DNA of 64,000 nt, taken from the NCBI GenBank assembly GCA_016125275.1, contig WGMB01000007.1, positions 124,001 through 188,000 of the forward strand, written 5' to 3'. Within the stretch, counting starts at the first letter, position 1, and each line of letters starts with the position of its first letter. Origin of the DNA: Acidobacteriota bacterium. GTDB lineage: Bacteria; Acidobacteriota; Terriglobia; Bryobacterales; UBA6623. Positions 52,751 through 59,739 of this stretch are shown here, in pieces. A program made the translations under genes and the position numbers. The notes under the pieces are model-generated. The model was not told the origin of the DNA. It made no database searches and worked only from the letters and a program-made list of their open reading frames with translations.

Positions 52751-54873
52751 GGCCGGCCCTGGGCGGCGGCTTCGTAGTAGGCGCGCGCCTGCTGGAACAG
52801 CTCCACGGCGGCTTGGCGGCGCTGCTCGTTGGGGAACTTGCCGCGCTCGCGCACGCCGGCGATGAGCCGGTCGATCCAGCCGACGAAGAACCGCGCCGCG
52901 GCGGGGTCCACGTAGCGCCGCCCGGCGACGGTCGCCCAGACGGGCGTGGAGTGCGCGAACAGGCGCGCGTCATTGACCACCAGCGGGTCGTAGCCGCCGT
53001 CGGCCCGCACGGCGATCCAAGCCGGGCCGTCGAGTTGGAGCAGGTGGTCCAGCTCGAGCTCGCGCGCCGGCTTCGAGCCCCTGGCCTCGGCCACGACTTG
53101 GCCGTTGACCACCAACTCGAGAGCGCTCAGCGGCGCCAGGGAGCGCGCCGAAGCCCTTACGCGGAGCTTGCGGCCGGGCTCGACGGCGATCTCCTCGCCC
53201 GGCAGGTTGCCGTCCACGGAGAAGGTCAGCAGCGGTCCGTTGCTGGCGAAGCTGCGTCCGGCGCGGTAGCCGTCGATCCAGGCGCGCTCGTCGAAAGTGG
53301 CGTCGCCGGTGTGGACGTAGACGCGTTGGCCTCCGGCCAGCCAGTGGCGGCGGCGGTTGGTAAAGCTGTCGCTGCCGCCGGAGATGACCAGGCGCAAGCC
53401 GCTGTCGAGCAGACGGTAGTAGTAGGGAACCACGGCGCGCTCGTTGGAATTGCTGAGCACGTCCATGGCTTCCACGGCGCCGAGGGCTGCATCCACGGGC
53501 AGCTCGCGGGCGCTCATCGTGAAGGGGTCGTCCGTGAAGCGGTAGCCCGGGTGCGCATAGCTAGCGACGCCGCCGGCTTCCTGGGTGGCCTTGGCCATGT
53601 AGTAGTTGGGCGGGTCGTCCCAGGGCTGGGGCGAGTCGCTGAAGCCGGTGTAGAGCGGCTTGACGAGCCGCTGGATGCCGGGCAGGCACATGTGGCCGTA
53701 GAAGTTGGAGCGCATCTCCTCGATCCAGCGCAGGACGTGCCGCTCGGTGCTGAGCGCGTGCGGTTTGCCCTCGAAGTAGGCTTCGTCATGGATCTGCGGG
53801 CCGGTCGAGTTGGCCACCATCAGGTTCGCCAGGTTGAGGTCTTCGCCGGCGGTCTGCAGCAGCATGTCCGTCGGCGTCATGATCTCGTGGTCGTTGTAGT
53901 TGGCGTGGATGTGCGAATCGGCGCTCCACCAGCCGTCGGCGGCCATGTCGGCAAAACGGTGCAGCTCCACGGTGGCCTCGGCGGTCCGGCCCGGGAGGAT
54001 CTCGGCGTCGGCTTCGCCGGGCTCGGTTTCAAAGCCGCGCACGACCCGCACGCGGGCAGGACCGGCGGGCAGCGCGATCTCGTGGTCGCCGAGGCCGTAG
54101 TAGAACGGCTCTCCGGCGGACCAGGTGATCTTGGAGAGCGTGGCGCCGTCGTCGGGCGCGTAGGCCAGGCCGTCGGAGCCGAAGACGGTGATGCGGGCGG
54201 CGACGGGTCGGCCGTCCTGGAGCACGCGCAGCCGCAGGCGGCCGGCGCCGACGGTTTCGGCGGGAATGGTCGCGGAGACCATCCTAAGGCTCTCCGGCGG
54301 CGCCCCTTCGTCCGGCGCGTCGATCCCGACGTACGTTTCGAGCTTCAGCGCGGACCGGCCGGTGCGGGTGGGCCGCAGGTTGAGCAGCAGGTAGCTGAAC
54401 CCCGGGCGGAGCTCGAAGCGGTCCGCGAAGGCTTCGCCGGCCAAGACAGCGAGCGTCTTGATCTCCACGGGGTGACCGGTGTCGTTGCGAGCCAGCAGCG
54501 GCAGGTTGTAGGTTCGGCCGGCGGTGAGCCGCAGCTCCGCCGGGGCGCGTTCGAGGCGGACCGAGGCGTCGGCGATGCGCAGCTTGGCGACGCCGGGCAG
54601 CTCGGCTTCCCACAGGTCCGCCGGCTCGGCCATGCGCCATTCGCGGTAGTTGATGGTGGCGGGGATGCGCCAGTCGCCTTCGCGCCGCAGCAGGACGGTG
54701 AGGAAGTCCTCGCGCGTCAGAGGCCCCGGGTAGCGCACGGGCTCAAAGCCGTGGCGGGAGGCCTCAAAGGCGTACTCGTCCGCGGGCGTGGGGTTGCGGC
54801 TGCTCCAGGCTTCCGGCGCGCCGGCCTGCCAGAGCAGCAGCGCAAACGCGAGCAGGGCGAGCGGGCGGCGCAT
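52747..54873 (-). CDS. secreted CehA/McbA-type PHP-domain metallohydrolase
   Basis: 708 residues with a signal peptide (PLALLAFALLLWQAGAPEAW). The first 300 residues are beta-rich accessory domains. The PHP-type catalytic part begins WWSADSHIHANYNDHE (HxH metal ligands), followed by VANSTGPQIHDEAYFEG, YAHPGYRF and VISGGSDSFTNRRRHW, the CehA/McbA arrangement. Carbaryl hydrolase CehA is a characterised relative; here the substrate is unknown. The C-terminus has a helical extension (FVGWIDRLIAGVRERGKF). It overlaps the convergent gene at 51380-52750 by 4 bp. Confidence 0.87.
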   Translation of the reverse strand: MRRPLALLAFALLLWQAGAPEAWSSRNPTPADEYAFEASRHGFEPVRYPGPLTREDFLTVLLRREGDWRIPATINYREWRMAEPADLWEAELPGVAKLRIADASVRLERAPAELRLTAGRTYNLPLLARNDTGHPVEIKTLAVLAGEAFADRFELRPGFSYLLLNLRPTRTGRSALKLETYVGIDAPDEGAPPESLRMVSATIPAETVGAGRLRLRVLQDGRPVAARITVFGSDGLAYAPDDGATLSKITWSAGEPFYYGLGDHEIALPAGPARVRVVRGFETEPGEADAEILPGRTAEATVELHRFADMAADGWWSADSHIHANYNDHEIMTPTDMLLQTAGEDLNLANLMVANSTGPQIHDEAYFEGKPHALSTERHVLRWIEEMRSNFYGHMCLPGIQRLVKPLYTGFSDSPQPWDDPPNYYMAKATQEAGGVASYAHPGYRFTDDPFTMSARELPVDAALGAVEAMDVLSNSNERAVVPYYYRLLDSGLRLVISGGSDSFTNRRRHWLAGGQRVYVHTGDATFDERAWIDGYRAGRSFASNGPLLTFSVDGNLPGEEIAVEPGRKLRVRASARSLAPLSALELVVNGQVVAEARGSKPARELELDHLLQLDGPAWIAVRADGGYDPLVVNDARLFAHSTPVWATVAGRRYVDPAAARFFVGWIDRLIAGVRERGKFPNEQRRQAAVELFQQARAYYEAAAQGRP

Positions 54874-54938
54874 CGGCCGGATGATAGCGGAGTTGCCGCT
54901 TGCCCTCCAAGCGCTCGGATCAGGTCAGGAGCCGGTGA

Positions 54939-55316
54939 CTAGTGCGGGCGATCGAGGCCGGCGGGCTCGTCGGCGTCCGGGCTCAGCTCGAGGGCGGGAC
55001 CCAGGGAGGCGGGCGGTACGCCAGGGACGGGCTGGGTCGGCACGGTCTTGCCGCCGAAGCGCCATCCGATGCCCAGTGACTCCGGACCGCGGTACACGCC
55101 GCGCTCGGCCACGTAGTGACGCTTGGGTCCGTCGCCCAGCAGATCGACCACCAAGTGCTCCAGGCCGATCGGCTGACGTTCGGCCAGCGGCAACAAAAAG
55201 ACCAGAGCGCCCTGCGTCGCCGGATCGCCGAGCATGCTGCCCTCGGGCACGAACGGCAGGAACTGCAATTCGCTCTCCGGGCGATCCGCAAAGACATCCG
55301 ACTTCTTGAATGGCAT
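54939..55316 (-). CDS. hypothetical protein
   Basis: 125 residues. I do not recognise the family. ATG 55316 is preceded by AAAAGGAGT (minus strand, 55323-55331), a strong ribosome site, which supports a real gene. No signal peptide or membrane helix. The sequence is globular in the first 85 residues (ELQFLPFVPEGSMLG, GALVFLLPLAERQPIGLEHLVVDLLG, KRHYVAERGVYRGPES) and Pro-rich at the end. It sits between the PHP hydrolase and the photolyase gene on the same strand. Confidence 0.7.
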   Translation of the reverse strand: MPFKKSDVFADRPESELQFLPFVPEGSMLGDPATQGALVFLLPLAERQPIGLEHLVVDLLGDGPKRHYVAERGVYRGPESLGIGWRFGGKTVPTQPVPGVPPASLGPALELSPDADEPAGLDRPH

Positions 55317-55361
55317 GACGACTCCTTTTAGCGCCCCTTGCGGGGTCGGTCTCGGGCCCTT

Positions 55362-56822
55362 CTAGGCGTCCGGCTGGGACTTCAACTCATCCCAGGCCTC
55401 CAGGGCGCGCTGTCGGGCCTCTGAGTGATTGACGCTGGGGAGGGGGTAATCGGTTGCAGGATTTACGCCACAACCCCGTAGTACCTTCATCGGCGCCTCC
55501 CAGGGTTTATGTAACCAACGATCGGGAACAGCGGCGAGCTCGGGGACCCAGCGCCGCACGTAGACCCCTCGCGGGTCGAAGCGTTCGCCTTGCAGGATGG
55601 GGTTGAAGATGCGGAAGTACGGCGCGGCGTCGGCGCCGCAGCCCCCGGCCCATTGCCACCCGAGGGTGTTGTTGGCCAGATCGGCGTCGACGAGGGTGTC
55701 CCAGAACCAGCGGGCGCCTTCCTGCCAGGGGAGCAGCAAGTCCTTCACCAGAAATGAGGCGACGATCATCCGAACCCGGTTGTGCATCCAGCCGGTGGCC
55801 CAGAGCTCGCGCATGCCGGCGTCGACGATCGGGTAGCCCGTGCGGCCCTTTTGCCAGCGGCGGAGATTTTCCGGGTCGTCGGCCCAGGGGAAGCGGGCGA
55901 ACTCCGGCCGCAGCGGTTCCAGGGGCGTGTGCGGGAAGTGGTAGAGCAGGTGGTGCCCGAACTCGCGCCAAGCCAGCTCCGCGAGATACTTCTGGGCGCT
56001 CTTGGCGACCGCTCCGCGGGGAGGCTCCTGCCGGTCCAAGCGCTCGCGGACGGCTCGCCAAATCGTGCGCGGGCTGATCTCGCCAAAGTGCAGGTGCGGC
56101 GACAGGCGCGAGGTGCCGTCACGGTCCGGGCGGTCCCGGGACTCGGCGTAGTCGTCGACGATCTCTTCGACGAAGCGACTGAGCCGCTCCGCGGCGCCGG
56201 CCTCGCCCGGGCGCCAGGCCTCGCGGATGCCCGCGGCCCAGTCGATGGCGGGCTCCAGACCGAGCGCGGCGAGCTGGACGGAGCAGGGCCAGATCGCAGG
56301 CGACGGAAGGGACGTGGGGGCCGGCTCGGGCTCGCCCGGCGGCTCGGCGGCTTGGCAGGCGCGCCAGAAGGGGCTGAAGACTTTGTAGGGCCCGCCGGAC
56401 TGCGTCCGGATCGTCCAGGGCTCCCACAGCAAGGCGGCGCTGAAGCTGCGGCAGTCCAGCCCTTCGGACCGCAACGATTGCTTGACGCCCTGGTCGCGCT
56501 CGATCGAAGCGGGCTCGTACCGGCGGTTCCAATAGACGGCCTCTGCGCCGGTCTCGCGCGCCAGCGCGGCGAGCGTTTCGGCGGCGGGCCCCTGACGCAA
56601 GATCAGGCGGGAACCGAGCGCGCGCAAATCAGCGTCGAGCCGTTCGAGCGACTGGTGCAGCCACCACTTCGACGCCCCCCCGGCCGGCCAGTCGCCTTCT
56701 TCGGCGGGTTCCCACAGAAAGACCGGAACCACCGGCCCGCCGCGCGCCGTGGCCGCCGCCAGCGCAGGGTTGTCGGCCAAGCGGAAGTCGTGCCGGAACC
56801 AGACCAGGGTCGAGCCGCTCAT
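55362..56822 (-). CDS. phrB: class I deoxyribodipyrimidine photolyase
   Basis: 486 residues from ATG 56822, starting MSGSTLVWFRHDFRLADNPAL; the frame extends further upstream but overlaps the SRPBCC gene. Photolyases repair UV-induced cyclobutane pyrimidine dimers with blue light and FAD. The antenna-domain start, NRRYEP, the FAD-binding block GRTGYPIVDAGMRELWATGWMHNR and the C-terminal NTLGWQWAGGCGADAAPYFRIFNPILQGERFDP are all intact. It overlaps the SRPBCC gene by 4 bp (ATGA) and is the second gene of a light-regulated operon divergent from carH. Confidence 0.95.
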   Translation of the reverse strand: MSGSTLVWFRHDFRLADNPALAAATARGGPVVPVFLWEPAEEGDWPAGGASKWWLHQSLERLDADLRALGSRLILRQGPAAETLAALARETGAEAVYWNRRYEPASIERDQGVKQSLRSEGLDCRSFSAALLWEPWTIRTQSGGPYKVFSPFWRACQAAEPPGEPEPAPTSLPSPAIWPCSVQLAALGLEPAIDWAAGIREAWRPGEAGAAERLSRFVEEIVDDYAESRDRPDRDGTSRLSPHLHFGEISPRTIWRAVRERLDRQEPPRGAVAKSAQKYLAELAWREFGHHLLYHFPHTPLEPLRPEFARFPWADDPENLRRWQKGRTGYPIVDAGMRELWATGWMHNRVRMIVASFLVKDLLLPWQEGARWFWDTLVDADLANNTLGWQWAGGCGADAAPYFRIFNPILQGERFDPRGVYVRRWVPELAAVPDRWLHKPWEAPMKVLRGCGVNPATDYPLPSVNHSEARQRALEAWDELKSQPDA

Positions 56823-57328
56823 CGGGCCGCCGCGATGACGCCGGACGCTGCCGGGACGGACTGGTCCGGTCGGCGACCGAAGATCTCTTCCAGGCACTTG
56901 CGACGGTAGGCGAAGATCCGCTCTACGTCCTTCTCGACGAAGAGCTTGTGGATCAGCCGCCCGCCATAGACTGCGTACTCCACGTGGTCTTCGCACAGCG
57001 TTCCGCCGTCGGCTTCGCGGAAGCGGTGCGTGTGCGACCACTTCCGGTACGGTCCGCGAATCTGCTCGTCGGCGAAGCCGTAGGGCGGCTCCCAGCGCGT
57101 GATCTCGGTGGTCCAGCGCAGCGGCGCGCCGTGGACGCGAATGGTGTACTCGATCAGAGCTCCCGGACCCATCTCGATCGGCAGGGGCGTGCGGATGCGG
57201 AAATGCACCCAGGGCGGGGTGATGCGCTGGAGATTGCCGGCGTCGGCAAAGAACGGGAAGACCTCCGCCAGTGGTCGCGGCAACCAAACGGAAGATCTGT
57301 GATGAAAGGTTCGCACGGGACGGCTCAT
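56819..57328 (-). CDS. SRPBCC-family (START/Bet v1-like) protein
   Basis: 169 residues with the ligand-pocket fold pattern: FHHRSSVWLPRPLAEVFPFFADAGNLQRITPPW, then GALIEYTIRVHGAPLRWTTEI and a C-terminal long helix (RLIHKLFVEKDVERIFAYRRKCLEEIF). Close relatives are often encoded next to photolyase genes, and the two share a 4-bp overlap here. Ligand and role are unknown. The start codon lies only a few bases from a -10 box, so the message is probably leaderless. Confidence 0.88.
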   Translation of the reverse strand: MSRPVRTFHHRSSVWLPRPLAEVFPFFADAGNLQRITPPWVHFRIRTPLPIEMGPGALIEYTIRVHGAPLRWTTEITRWEPPYGFADEQIRGPYRKWSHTHRFREADGGTLCEDHVEYAVYGGRLIHKLFVEKDVERIFAYRRKCLEEIFGRRPDQSVPAASGVIAAAR

Positions 57329-57332
57329 CTAC

Positions 57333-57361
57333 AGGCTACGGCGAGCGGCCTGGTATGTCAA
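57333..57361 (-). promoter_or_regulatory. promoter of the SRPBCC-photolyase operon
   Basis: On the minus strand, -35 TTGACA (57361-57356) is perfect, followed by 17 bp and -10 TAGCCT (57338-57333). Initiation should fall about 7 bp further, at 57326, within the ATG (57328-57326). The -35 lies inside the first CarH-type repeat. Confidence 0.7.
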
Positions 57362-57387
57362 AATTATGTACAAGTTTTGTGTCGGTT
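57355..57387. promoter_or_regulatory. CarH operator: three tandem 11-bp repeats
   Basis: ATGTCAAAATT (57355-57365), ATGTACAAGTT (57366-57376) and TTGTGTCGGTT (57377-57387) follow one another without gaps. The units share TGT and a terminal TT. The first two fit the published CarH half-site, which reads nnTGTnnAnn on this strand. The third has a mismatch. The perfect -35 box of the photolyase operon lies inside unit 1, as in the Thermus CarH operator that spans a -35. Confidence 0.78.
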
Positions 57388-57485
57388 GCCTCTGCGGCCA
57401 AACGCTTGATGAATCGGCAGCAGCGCGGATGCCTCGCCCGGTGAAATACGATAGAATCGCTACGAAACATGAACAAGGGGCGCCA

Positions 57486-58469
57486 GTGACGGAACGAGGA
57501 CCTTACAAGATGCGCACGATCGCGCGCATCACGGACTTCTCCCCCGCGCTGCTGCGCGCCTGGGAGCGGCGGCATGGGCTGCTGCACCCGCTGCGCGGGC
57601 CCGGCGGGCACCGTCTCTACACCGAAGACGATTTGCGCGTGCTGCAGCGCGTGAAGGAGCTGATCCGGACGGGCCGCTCGATCGGCGAGATTGCCGGCGT
57701 CGGGCGGGACACGCTGTTGCGGCAGAGCTTGCAGTCACCGGAGGCCGATCCGTCGGAGCCGCCTCCGACGATCGAGGCGGCCACGCCGGAGGTGCGCACC
57801 CAGCTCGAGGAGCAGCGGGCGCGGATCGTCCAAGCGGCGCTGAAGATGGACTCCGGCGCGCTCAACCGGGTGCTGGACGAGAGCTTCGCTCGGGTTTCGC
57901 CGGACTTGGTGATCTTTGAGGTGATCGAGCCGGCGGCGCGGGAGATTGGCAACCTGTGGGTGGCGGGGCGGTGCAGCGTGGCGAGCGAGCACTTGGCGAC
58001 CGGCGTTTTCGTGCACCGCCTACGCAAGCTGGTGGAGTCGGCCGAGCCTTCCCGCAGCGACACGCGGCCGACAATCGTGGCCTGCTTTCCGGACGAGTAC
58101 CATCAGCTCGGGGCGCTGGTGCTGGCCTATCAGCTCTGCCGCAACAGTTTACGGGTGAGTTTTTTGGGGGCGGCGTTGCCGTTCGAGGATCTCGAAGGCG
58201 CTTGCCAGGTGGTGCAGCCGGCGGCGGTGCTGCTGTCGGTGACGCGGCAGGCCGTGTTCCAGGTGCATCGCCGCAGCATGCTCGACTCGCTGGCGCGCGT
58301 GGCGCGGGAGACCTTGGTTTACGTCGGAGGGCAAGGCGCGCCCAGCGAGGATCCGCTGATGGCCCGGACCGGCGCACGCCTGGTCGGCCCGCAGGAAGAC
58401 CAGCAGGAGGCGCAACGCGCCATCGTGACGGAGATCCGCAACTCCGCGCGGCTCAAGCGGCAGGAGTAG
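57486..58469 (+). CDS. carH: CarH/LitR-type B12-dependent light-sensing repressor
   Basis: About 327 residues from GTG 57486, placed after AAGGGGCGCCA; ATG 57429 or 57366 would add residues unlike the family and run into the operator. N-terminal MerR-type helix-turn-helix (YKMRTIARITDFSPALLRAWERRHGLL, RLYTEDDLRVLQRVKELI). The light-sensing part carries W158-x9-E168-H169 (LWVAGRCSVASEHL), the adenosylcobalamin cap signature of CarH, and the lower ligand His206 in PDEYHQLGALVLA. In the dark, CarH tetramers repress; light breaks the Co-C bond and releases DNA. It is divergent from the photolyase operon, with operator repeats in between. Confidence 0.92.
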   Translation: MTERGPYKMRTIARITDFSPALLRAWERRHGLLHPLRGPGGHRLYTEDDLRVLQRVKELIRTGRSIGEIAGVGRDTLLRQSLQSPEADPSEPPPTIEAATPEVRTQLEEQRARIVQAALKMDSGALNRVLDESFARVSPDLVIFEVIEPAAREIGNLWVAGRCSVASEHLATGVFVHRLRKLVESAEPSRSDTRPTIVACFPDEYHQLGALVLAYQLCRNSLRVSFLGAALPFEDLEGACQVVQPAAVLLSVTRQAVFQVHRRSMLDSLARVARETLVYVGGQGAPSEDPLMARTGARLVGPQEDQQEAQRAIVTEIRNSARLKRQE

Positions 58470-58481
58470 CCGCGGCGCGGC

Positions 58482-58799
58482 TCAAGCGTCGCCGGACTTG
58501 GACTCCGAGCTCTTGCTCTCTTTGGGGGCTTCCTTGGTCTCGGACTTCTCGGACTTGGCCTTGGAGCCGCTGTCGGAATCCTTGGACTTGCTGTCCCCGG
58601 ACTTACCGGCGTAGTCGGTCACGTACCAGCCCGATCCCTTGAACTGGATGGCGGGAGCGGAGAGCAGGCGGCGGACGGTCCCCTCGCAACCGGGGTTGCC
58701 GTCGCGGCCCTCGCACTTGGTCAACGGCGCGTCGGAGAACTTCTCAATGACTTCGAAGCGTTTCCCGGTGCGGTCGCACTCGTACTCGTAAAGCGGCAT
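58482..58799 (-). CDS. FmdB-family zinc-ribbon regulatory protein
   Basis: 105 residues from ATG 58799 (MPLYEYECDRTGKRFEVIEKF); an in-frame ATG at 58841 is disfavoured because it overlaps the -10 region. FmdB-type domains have a Cys4 zinc ribbon; here only one Cys remains in the first knuckle (CDRTG instead of CxxCG), while the second keeps CEGRDGNPGC. The C-terminal block GSGWYVTDYAGK is typical, and the tail is a disordered Lys/Ser/Asp/Glu-rich segment. The role of these small proteins is unclear. It diverges from the DeoC-like gene. Confidence 0.85.
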   Translation of the reverse strand: MPLYEYECDRTGKRFEVIEKFSDAPLTKCEGRDGNPGCEGTVRRLLSAPAIQFKGSGWYVTDYAGKSGDSKSKDSDSGSKAKSEKSETKEAPKESKSSESKSGDA

Positions 58800-58842
58800 G
58801 CCTTGATACCTTCGGACCCAACTAGATTGAGAATGGAACACT

Positions 58843-58854
58843 CACATTATACCA
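58843..58854 (-). promoter_or_regulatory. extended -10 promoter of the FmdB gene
   Basis: On the minus strand, TGG-TATAAT (58854-58846) is a perfect extended -10. Initiation near 58839 gives a 40-nt leader before ATG 58799. No -35 is visible at usual spacing, as is common with extended -10 promoters. Confidence 0.6.
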
Positions 58855-58885
58855 GCAACGTAGGCCGGCGCCGGAGCGTGATATC

Positions 58886-59737
58886 ATGGCGGATTCGCCC
58901 CGGAGACCGCAGCCCTCGCCTCGGCCGCCGTCCAAAGCCATGAACCCCTCGGAAATGGATGCGCTCGTCGAACGGATTGGCGACGAGATCCTGGCGCGGC
59001 TGGGCCGCGGCCCAGCCCTCGCGACGGGGCCCAACCTGCTCTCAACATCCGGTCCCGCGTCGTGGCCCCGTCCGCAGGACGGCTACGCAGCGCGCCTGGA
59101 AGCCGGCGCGGCGGGCCCCGGAGTGACGGCCGGCGCCGTCGAGGCCGCCTGCGGGCAGGCCGTGGAGCTGGGGCTGCGGGCCGTCTGGACCGCGGGCTCC
59201 TGGACCGCGCGGGCGCTGCGGGTGGTGGGCGGCTCGTCCGTCCGGTTGGGCGCGGTGACGGGCTTCCCCTACGGAGATTCCCCGACGGCGGCGAAGCGGG
59301 TGGAGGCGGAAGTCGCCCTGTCCAACGGGGCGGCGGAGCTGCTGACGAGCTTCGACGCAGGCGCCTGGGCCTCGGGCGAGTGGGACCGCGTCTATGCCGA
59401 CCTGATCGGCGTGGGCGAGGTGGCGACGTCGGCGGGCGCTGCCTGGGGCGTCGCCGTGGAGGCTGCCGCGCTGGACGAGGCGGCGGTGGTCAAGGCCGCC
59501 ATCGCGGCCAAGCTGGCGGGCGCCGGAGCGATCTACCTGGGCGGCTGGGCGAGCCACGCTGCGTTCGGCCCGGCGCGGGTCGGCCACGTCCGCGAAGCCG
59601 TGGGCGATGAAGTCGCCGTCGGTGTTTGGGGCGAGATGGCCGGCTTTGGCGCGGCGGCCGCCTGGGCCGCGGCGGGCGCTTGCCGGCTGTCGTGCCCCGA
59701 TCCGGCGGCGGTGCTCCGCGAAGCTCCTCGGGGCTAG
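58886..59737 (+). CDS. DeoC-like protein lacking the aldolase catalytic residues
   Basis: 283 residues from ATG 58886; ATG 58940 (MNPSEMDALVERIG) is a plausible alternative. The fold is deoxyribose-phosphate-aldolase-like: AVELGLRAVWTAGSWTARAL, VRLGAVTGFPYGDSPTAAKRVEAEVALSNGAAEL, DRVYADLIGV and VGHVREAVGDEVAVGV. However, the residues that form the active site are gone: the Schiff-base Lys region reads AGAIYLGGWAS instead of ADFVKTSTG, the second Lys region reads VGVWGEM instead of KASGGI, and the Asp of EIDMV is changed. A basic, Pro-rich leader precedes a helix MDALVERIGDEILARLG that resembles cargo-targeting helices of microcompartment proteins. It ends 2 bp before the phosphatase gene. Confidence 0.72.
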   Translation: MADSPRRPQPSPRPPSKAMNPSEMDALVERIGDEILARLGRGPALATGPNLLSTSGPASWPRPQDGYAARLEAGAAGPGVTAGAVEAACGQAVELGLRAVWTAGSWTARALRVVGGSSVRLGAVTGFPYGDSPTAAKRVEAEVALSNGAAELLTSFDAGAWASGEWDRVYADLIGVGEVATSAGAAWGVAVEAAALDEAAVVKAAIAAKLAGAGAIYLGGWASHAAFGPARVGHVREAVGDEVAVGVWGEMAGFGAAAAWAAAGACRLSCPDPAAVLREAPRG

Positions 59738-59739
59738 CC

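Noticed and set aside
57366-57485. Longer N-terminus for the CarH protein
   Set aside because: It would begin in the operator repeats and add residues unrelated to MerR domains; the GTG at 57486 has a ribosome site.
58886-59737. Part of a bacterial microcompartment locus
   Set aside because: Only a targeting-like helix suggests this. No shell protein or other cargo gene occurs in the window.
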